From Zhengitettix transpicula (lineage: Eukaryota > Arthropoda > Insecta > Orthoptera > Tetrigidae), in the NCBI GenBank assembly GCA_037074705.1, contig CM073593.1, forward strand, positions 17,489,001-17,553,000: DNA of 64,000 nt, written 5' to 3'. This document shows, one piece after another, positions 56,512 through 64,000 of this stretch (the first letter of the stretch is position 1; each line of letters begins with the position of its first letter). The notes under the pieces are model-generated. The model worked only from the letters and a program-made list of their open reading frames with translations, was not told the origin of the DNA and did not search any database. A program made the position numbers and the translations under genes.

Positions 56512-57262
56512 GATATAAATGAATGTTGGTCTGTGTGTCCCCTATACGCTCCTAAACCATTCATCCGATTGCGATGAAACTTTGGTGAGTTATTGTGCGA
56601 AGGTTTCTGACGGCCTTTCGAAGCTCGTGGATGAAGTTTAAAAACAAGCCAAAACGGCCGATATTAGCGTTGATTAATTACTTTTCGTATTCGATGGGAT
56701 TAAAAATTTCTGTTCAGATGTTTTAGTATAATATTTTACCCCCCTACAAGCACTACATGAAAGCGTTACATAAAAGTAATGAGTAAACAACGGAGAATCT
56801 GGGGTTATTTTAGTTTTATTCTGACATCCTGGTTGAGATGTATTTCAGCCCCTAGGAATGGGGGAGGAAATTTCCGTATACAATCTTAAATCCGTAGATA
56901 AATTTCTACCAAAGTATATATACACATATTATTTACGATCCAGGAACAAACACAGAGGGTTTGAAACACACCTACTTCCTATTGGGTTGGAATTTAAAAA
57001 CATTCCTAAAAGGCCATTATTAGCGTTATTATGGGTTCCTTAATTTGATAGTATCTCTAGAATTTTTAAATTTTAATTTCAACTCCAAAAGACAAGGGAG
57101 GAAAGCATCCTTACGGGTAGCGGTGGTGGAAGGGGTTTACATAAAATGTAATGCAAAAAAGACCGATATTACTGTCGATTCCGGGGTTATATGAGTCGCT
57201 GAGTTTAATTAACCATGGTGATGAATAATTACCCGGGAAACGCCGGGTACTCAGCTAGCAAA
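56512..57262 (-). repeat. R2 repeat, long diverged copy
   Basis: The minus-strand 5' end is GCTGAGTACCCGGCGTTTCC (57260). R2 blocks follow to about 56820. The 3' part ends TTTCATCGCAATCGGATGAA, then GGGGACACACAGACC and ATTCATTTATATCTAT (56540-56510), a 3' end unlike other R2 copies and so possibly a different subfamily or a chimera. Confidence 0.65.
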
Positions 57263-58510
57263 ACTTTAAGGAAATAATAACAAAATATTATACACTCAAT
57301 AGGTAAAAATACTGTATTAGTTTAAACTTATTTTTTAAACATCGACACTGTGGGGACAGATAGGTGTAAAATAAAAATACTCAAAAATTTTCTCCTTGAA
57401 TTTCATTGGTCAATTTTAGTACAATGACTAATCCATTGTTTGTTTAGCTTTGTAACAAATATGATTAAAAATAAATAACAGGGAAATAGCTGTAACTTAA
57501 TATTCTATCTCAATCCTTCTTATTTTTAAGTCATAAAGAAATGTGTAAAAACCTTTTAATATTCAGAAAAGTAAAAGAGAGGAATAATATGTCACGCTCT
57601 AATGCAGAACAAGTCATCTGTTACGTACCTTACATGAAAGTACTGCTTTCAAATTAAATCTATTTCAGATTATTTTCTTGTCAATTTGATAGTATATTAT
57701 TTAAAGAATACGCTTTGTAATACGTCAAATATATTTGCCAAGGACTGGACATATATGAATACCCTTTTATTAGGAATAATTTCATACACCTTCGTAATTG
57801 ATTTCTGTAGATGATTTTTAGGAAGTTCGAAAGGGTATTTAACAGCGACTGATCCAAAGATAGATCTATCCGGAAAACAGGCTGGACCAGCTCTCACCGT
57901 CTCGTGTATACACACATGTATCCCTTTGTGCGGTTACTTTCTAGGGTTCGTATTTAAACGTTACCTCCCCCTGTGGAACAGCTTCTTTTCAAATCCTTGT
58001 CCCCTCGTGACTCATTGAGCAGAACGAGAGAGTTGTCAAAGTGTCGTGACAAAGACCGTCTGGTTGATAATAAACTGAGACCTACGTTGACAAAGGGGAA
58101 TTTCAATGTGTTCATTGTTGTGTTTCATTGCGAAGTATATAAGTGGACTTCGGTGGAACTATATATAACGTCTGATACACAATTCCCAGTTGTTGATTTA
58201 TAGTTCATACCGTTAAATTCCGTTCACACTCATAATCCATTGCTTTTCTAAAGGTGAACGTGTACTCGTGTTTGGGATGAATGTTACGAAAAGCAACTGG
58301 CTATCCTTAAAATCCATTCCAATAAGGTATATTTGTCAAACTAAACGAGGACAGACTGCTATATTTTACAATTAATATTATAATAACAAAAAATTATTAA
58401 CAGTCACATATAAAATTTATTTTAATGTTATTTACATTAAAATATGTCAAGATTAAAATTTCAGGTCAATAGCTTTCGGTTAATTTTAAACATATTCATC
58501 TGTAAAAGTA
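57263..58510. other. Unassigned sequence
   Basis: ORFs at 57697-57915 (minus) and 57973-58203 (plus) are orphans without motifs. Nothing else recognised. Confidence 0.4.
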
Positions 58511-59536
58511 TAATTTTAATAATTAAATTAAAAGCATTTAATTTAATTTAATGAATTTGGATTTATTCGTGCCACACGTTGTGGAAGCCATTTTGTAATA
58601 TACAAAAAGGTGGCCTATCAAATGAAAAGAATTTATTTTACAAAAAAAAACAAATTTATTAGCAATACAAAAATAATTACAAATAGAATTTATCTCAGGG
58701 TCATTACTGGGTTTGATAATGGCTAATCATTTATTTAGAAATCTTATCAACACAAATTTCAATAAAAAGATTTACTCGTCAATTAACAAAGACGAAATTT
58801 ACTTGTCGACGAAATTATTACTAAAAAGATGGATTCTATTTAACAAATTTTATCAAAGGAAGAGAACGAAATCTGACGACTAGCTTTTAAACCGGTTTAC
58901 ATAATTATTTATTTTATATTGGTACTCACGGCAGCATTCCAGGATACTTTTGACTTACAAAGCTCTATGATGGGTTTTTGCACAGCTTCTACTAAAACTC
59001 ACTGATTCTAAAATTAGTATTTTTTTAGATCAAAATCAGGAACCAGGAACCTCCTCTTCGTCTCTCCCTCACTCGGTTGACTTCTGCTCGGCTATGTGCA
59101 ACAAAAAACTGTTTGTGTTTAGCAGGTTTCGTAGTTCTGTTTGCGTGAATGTTTTGTCTATGCTTTCCTGCAAGTTCGTTTTGATTCTCGTTCTCGCCTT
59201 TCGTTTTCGTCCTCGTCTCTCGCCACGTATTTAATCTCCAAGTTCCAAAAGTTCTTTTACGACCACCCGATCGCTGAGAAGCCGAAATGCACACTGAACT
59301 ATACCGTATCTTAATGTTCACTCTCTCCACAATATTTTAATGCGACCTGTACTTGACCAAACCTTCCAGCCAACTGAACTACCGTCTCGCAATTTTGAGC
59401 GCGCATTGCTTCTTCCGACAAAGGAAACAATACCTGGCTACATTGTTACTGTGTTCTATACCGCCGTAAGAATATATTTCTCAAACAATTTATATTTTCT
59501 AATTTACAATTAATGTGTTAATTAATTGGCATTACA
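58511..59536 (-). mobile_element. R3 LTR-like repeat, diverged
   Basis: The minus-strand start is TGTAATGCCAATTAATTAAC (59536). It shares TATCAAACCCAGTAATGACC and GTCAGATTTCGTTCTCTTCC with other copies. ATTACA at 58599-58594 is followed by TGGCTTCCACAACGTGTGGC, and a degenerate second end lies near 58520. The ORF at 59025-59330 lies in the body and is not shared with other copies. Confidence 0.58.
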
Positions 59537-59710
59537 ATATATAAAGGTTTTTATTATTATTTATATTTTAAGAAATATTTTTCAAATATGATACGTTTAT
59601 AAACAAACCAATGTAGTACGAACAAGATGATAATTAAACGTCTTCATTATGCATTTCATAAGTGGATTCGGTTCTTGTCCGGAGGACGTTTCCTGGCAAT
59701 AATATCTAGA

Positions 59711-60607
59711 TTGGCGTTTACCCGTCAGGGAAATACACCGATATACGTTTTCCCGACAGGTCATTTTCCGGATGGATAATTTCCACGTGCGTTTTTACGA
59801 AATAAAGCATAATATTAATATTATAGAACACATAATAATCTTATTGTACATGATTATTATTATAAATTATATTACTCATTAATGAATGGAACAACTTCAA
59901 CTACACTTGAAACACGTATCACTTAAAACCCAGGAACAACCCCCGTGGATTTAAGTTAACTCTAGCCCTAGTAAAAGAGGCTGTAAAGGGATGATAATAA
60001 TTTGATACAGATCCAGATTCGTGTCGAATATTATAACACCGGAGTCGATATCAATCTCGGGCGATATCAAATTAGTCTATTCACCCCCTTACATCCTCCC
60101 CCATTGGGTTAAACTTTAACTTAACTCTACTGAAATGACAACTAAACGAAGCGACTACCATAACACCGGATTCGACACTTTTCTTGGTCTTTTTCGCAAT
60201 TTCTAGTTTTCACCCCACACCTAGAGCTGTCCTTGCGCAGTTAAGGAGTGAAATTATTCATTGCAAACATCAATAGTGACATTATGAATCTGAAAGATCC
60301 CGTGTACTACTTATTAGTCGCCATTATAGACCGTTATCGCACGTTTTTAAAATGTTATTCCCTCCCAACCCACTCATAGGGGTACTAGAGTTATCGTAAA
60401 TCCACAGGGGTTGTTCTTAGATTTATTCTTCCATGCATTAATGAGAAACTAAATTTATAGTATTAATGATGTATAATATTATTAATAAGTGTTCTTTAAT
60501 ATTATTATTAAGTGTTCTATAATATTAATATTATGCTTTATTTAGAAAAAACGTAACTTTCGAGAAAATGACCTGTAGAGGAAAACGTATATCGGGCAAA
60601 CGCCTAT
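59711..60607. repeat. Large foldback, ~230-260-bp arms, with R2-like centre
   Basis: 59711-59971 and the reverse complement of 60382-60607 share GGCGTTTACCC or GGCGTTTGCCC, GATATACGTTTTCC, ACAGGTCATTTTC, AAAGCATAATATTAATATTA, CTCATTAATG.ATGGAA and AACAACCCC.GTGGATTTA. The ~410-bp centre has R2-type blocks (CATAACACCGGATTCGACAC, GTGAAATTAT). It may be two facing diverged R2-related units. Confidence 0.65.
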
Positions 60608-60796
60608 TGTTGTCGGAATAGCGTGCTTAGAACAAGTGTGTGACGGGATTTGAAACAAACCCCTCTGATTAAACTACAAATAGCATTTTTTCTAACAATC
60701 ATGAAATTTGGAAAAAAAAATTATTTCAATAATATTTTTAAATCCTATAATATATGAAGAAAAAATTAATTCAAGTTACTATTTTTATTTTTTTTA

Positions 60797-61283
60797 GGGT
60801 ACATGAGGGTAATCCACATGGTGGCAACTCCCCTTTAATAGCATAGGAAGGGATTTGAAAGGGGGGATGCAGAAGGGTAGAGGAAGGTAGCCAAGGGTTA
60901 ACTAGGGCCCCTAGGCTGCGGTTTAAGGATTCTACCCAGCAATTCGCCTAAACGTGATGCAGGGAAAACCCTAATGAAACCTGCTCCAGGTATGTCGAGC
61001 ATTGGGTACTTGGCCCACGCCCTTCCGATAGCTGGAGAGGGGTTCACTGTGGGGTCGCAGCTTTCTCCTGGCCGTGCCTTGACCAGTTTAGGAGGTAGCT
61101 GGCCGACTATTCCAATAGGAATAGCGGACAACTCTTACCGTATGCCCAAGGTCTGCGACCCTAGAACATACACCTCTCAAAACTGGCCGAGGTGCGTCTG
61201 CATGTGGGAATCTTATTTTTTTTAAAAAAACAGAGAGATGTGAAGGCATCCCCAAAGGTAGCCTCCGCCAGAGCTCTCGTTCC
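60797..61283 (-). mobile_element. R1 retroposon copy H
   Basis: The 3' end (oligo-T then AGGGTACATGAGGGTAATCC) is at 60797. The minus-strand 5' end, GAGAGCTCTGGCGGAGGCTA (61280), is of the copy A/B type. The sense frame is open at 61131-60898 (77 codons; MSAIPIGIVGQLPPKLVKAR). The antisense frame is also open (60974-61225). Confidence 0.78.
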
Positions 61284-61904
61284 GTCCGTTTCATAACAGG
61301 ATCTCACTATAGTTTTTTTTGGGGGATATTTGGCATACTTTTCTGTGACGATTATTTGTTAAAACATCTTATCGAATTCTAGCGTAACCGTCTGCATCTC
61401 CAAAGTAGTATCGATTACACCTCTCTGTTGCAACCATGTAATCTTGAATTTAAATGCTAATAATCTCTTAATGTCGTGTGAGGTGCTAATAACAAAGCTC
61501 AGGGAATGCCCTGTATTTCTTCCGTAGTTCCAACATATATCTTCTCAGGTCATCTTCTTTAGGTTTACGACGATACCTATAAAATAACAATTATGATGAC
61601 AAAATATCTCATAATTATAATATTATTAATAAACGGACTGTAGTCAGAAATATGTTTTTAACATAATATATAAATATAGATTTTTTGTTCTTGATTAGAA
61701 CCTATTCAGTTTTACTAATTTCGTATATAAATCATAAAAAAATATTTTGTGGCAGAGTATTGTCTGGCTTTCCTGCCTAAATTTTTTTTACGTATTTGTT
61801 GTAATATTAACATATGTCAGATACTTATAATTGCTTGCTTATACCACAACCTATATACAAATGTCCATTTCTGTAGCGATTTTGTGTTGGAAATAAACAT
61901 TTGA
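61284..61904. other. Unassigned AT-rich sequence
   Basis: Nothing recognised. Confidence 0.45.
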
Positions 61905-62560
61905 ATATTAGGTGGGAGCTCTGAGTTGCCTGCTTTGTCATAATTAAACTCTCCGATATCCATAAGCTCGGATTTGACTCCAATATCGGTTGTTTTTGCG
62001 TTATTTTTATCTAACGCCTCTTACCCCAATCCCTAATGGTTCTCCCATGCCATGCCGAAAGGGGTTGAAATTATGCAGAAAAATATCTGGAGAAACGCTA
62101 TCTATCTCATTAAACAAGAAAAAATATTAATTCGACGCAAATTTCGCCCATTCTGATAATTTTCATCCCCGTCCACCCCCGCCCCTGGGGGTTTAACGGC
62201 AACTTTAATGTCATAATTGAACTCAGTGACATCCATAGCGCCGAATTTGACTCCAGTCTCGGTTGATTTCACATTATTTTTATGTGACTCCCCTCCATCC
62301 CTACCCCGAAGGGTGTTCGCCTCCCATAGGTTGAATTATTCTCAAAAAATCTAGAGAAGCACTGCCATCCTTATTGGCCATGAAAAATATTTATCCGACG
62401 CAAAAATCGGTCGTTTTAGCATGTTTAAATCTTTCAACCACGTTCCTGGGGGTTGTCTTACCCCCACAGGTTTTGTTTCCGGTTCGTAAGAAACAAGTGT
62501 ATGAAATTTGGCGATGAGATGTTTTGCGGAACATACATATATATACACACAAACAGACTA
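61905..62560 (+). repeat. R2 repeat, two units
   Basis: A degenerate 5' end (GGGAGCTCTGAGTTGCCTG), two units (CATAATTAAACTCTCCGATA at 61940; CATAATTGAACTCAGTGACA at 62212), and the tail GCGGAACATACATATATATA at about 62525. Confidence 0.72.
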
Positions 62561-63637
62561 TTATATTCGCAGAATATTTAAAGGTTAATTAAATGAATCA
62601 ATTCGGGTGATCATAGTAAAGAAACAGTTTTATTCCAAGTACAGAATCAAGTCTTTTAATATCAGGTATGGCGCGTTTCAACAAAGCTTTCCATATTTTC
62701 TTAGATAAATATCTTTGTCCCGGTTTCTTTTAGGCGGCGTCCCTAATTTTTTGTTATCACAGACCGAATTAGTTAATTCCTGAGTACATTTAATAACAGA
62801 TCCTGCGTCTGAAGTTACTCGATAAAGCTGTTTTCGAATTTCTGATAGCTAATCTGGCCGAATCTCTACGGTGTCTTAAGAGGCTTAATAGCAGCAGGTG
62901 GGACCATTTACAGGCAATATTACGCTTTGGTAACTGGACGAGTTATCAGCGTTTAGGCGTAACGGTTTGACACAGTACGAGATAAACATCGCCCAGCCAG
63001 CCCAGTTCCGCCCTCAGAAGGGAAAAGATGTGGCAGTCCTCGGGGCCGCGATTTCCAGGAATTATGAAGACCTTGACAAGTTTTCTCCAAGTTTCTCGGA
63101 CGATGTTGATACCATCGTAGATAATTAAAACCAAACCGTACATATTCTAATCCGTTATCCCTCACTAAGATCATTAAATTATCGCGGAACTGGATTAAAA
63201 GTAAAAAAAGATGAATGCCAAATTAGAAACTTTACGCTACGAACTTTTGTAGACATTTAATCAAAGCTACTAATTATGAAAAGTTAAAAGAAGAACGTAA
63301 AGGTAGTCTGCATACATAGGTTCTCGAAACAGATGAAGTCTGGGTCTCATTTCGGGTCAACAATAACCTGACAGTAAAATTAGACGAAATAGATTCAGAA
63401 ATAAATTTAATGAAATTATTTGACAATTAATAATAATACATCAATTTTTGAAAAAAAATATTTATTAAAAGACGTTTTGTCTTTGGATTAAGACCTGTTA
63501 AGTTTTGCAAATTTCAATCCAGAACATCTAAAAAATTATTTATAAATTAATTGATGGCGACTTACAAAAATAATTAAAATAAAACCAAATTAATTTATGT
63601 TTATTCAAATCAAAACATCATTAAAACTATTATTTTT
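62561..63637. other. Unassigned sequence
   Basis: A GC-richer patch at 62940-63130 has two overlapping minus ORFs (62946-63143, 62953-63174) without motifs. No repeat recognised. Confidence 0.4.
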
Positions 63638-64000
63638 TTAGGGTAACAGGCTACATGAGGGTAACCCACATAGTGGCAACCCCCCTTTAATAGCATTGGA
63701 AGGGATTTGAAAGGGGGGATGCGGAACGGTTGAGGAAGGTAGCCAAGGGTTAACTAGGGCCTCCGGGCAGTAGTTTAAGGATCCTACCCGGCATTCGTCT
63801 AAAAGTAATGCAGGTAAAACCCTAAAAAAACCTGCTTCAGGTATGTTGAGCATTGGGTACTTGTACCACGCCCTTCCGATAGCGGGAGAGGAGTTTGCTG
63901 TAGGGACGCAGCATTCCCTTCTCCGTAACTCTTACCGTATGCCCAAGGTCTGCGACACCAGAACATACACATCTCACAACAGGCCGAGGTGCTTCGGCTT
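63638..64000 (-). mobile_element. R1 retroposon copy I, runs off the window
   Basis: The oligo-T and AGGGTAACAGGCTACATGAG mark the 3' end at 63638. The body is complete to CCGAGGTGCTTCGGC at the window edge, with a small deletion around 63925 where the GGCCAGCTGCC block is missing. The sense frame is open at 63853-63638 (PEAGFFRVLPALLLDECRVG). Confidence 0.75.

Overview
The window looks like intergenic DNA from a large, AT-rich, repeat-filled arthropod genome, probably an insect. The evidence is the mariner, Jockey/CR1-like and Penelope-like element fossils, the absence of operons or long intact ORFs, and one insect-style TATA/initiator/splice-donor arrangement. A polyneopteran with a big genome would fit, but the sequence does not fix the order. 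I found no intact host protein-coding gene. Every recognisable coding stretch is a broken transposon gene.

Most of the explainable DNA belongs to a few dispersed families, named R1 to R5 here. R1 is a 3' oligo-A, often 5'-truncated retroposon (about 0.5-0.57 kb) with nine or more copies. R2 is a repeat with a GGCGTTGCCCGG-type 5' end, an ACATACATAC-type 3' tail and tandem ~0.28 kb internal units, with about ten copies. R3 is an LTR-like repeat of about 1-1.2 kb with TGTAAT...ATTACA ends and iterated tRNA-Lys primer-binding-site-like motifs, with six copies. R4 has two copies. R5 comprises short tails carrying hammerhead-ribozyme-like cores, mostly arranged as palindromes.

Layout. 0-15 kb: a foldback, an R2 array, a pair of inverted ~0.6 kb transposase composites (3.4 and 7.1 kb), a minisatellite foldback between them, a candidate minus-strand promoter in a GC-rich island at 14.2 kb, and a 0.55 kb deleted mariner-like element at 14.8 kb. 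16-31 kb: R2, R3, R4, tandem R1 copies, transposase C-terminal fossils, a hammerhead-like palindrome at 30.1 kb and a Jockey reverse transcriptase fragment. 33-37 kb: R4, R2 and a nearly perfect inverted repeat around the best hammerhead candidate. 37.9-40.6 kb: a minus-strand LINE split by a mariner. 41.7-43.7 kb: a Penelope-like element split by a palindromic MITE, itself split by R1. 44-64 kb: R2 and R3 copies, an R1 nested inside another R1 with a clear target-site duplication, direct ~0.4 kb duplicates around that R1 pair, and a large foldback at 59.7-60.6 kb.

The strongest leads are the type I hammerhead candidate at 36.4 kb within a flipped-arm dimer, the two dated nested insertions at 42.3-43.0 and 52.3-52.5 kb, the iterated PBS-like sites in R3, and the mariner-in-LINE nest. 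All coordinates of repeat ends are by eye and may be off by some bases.
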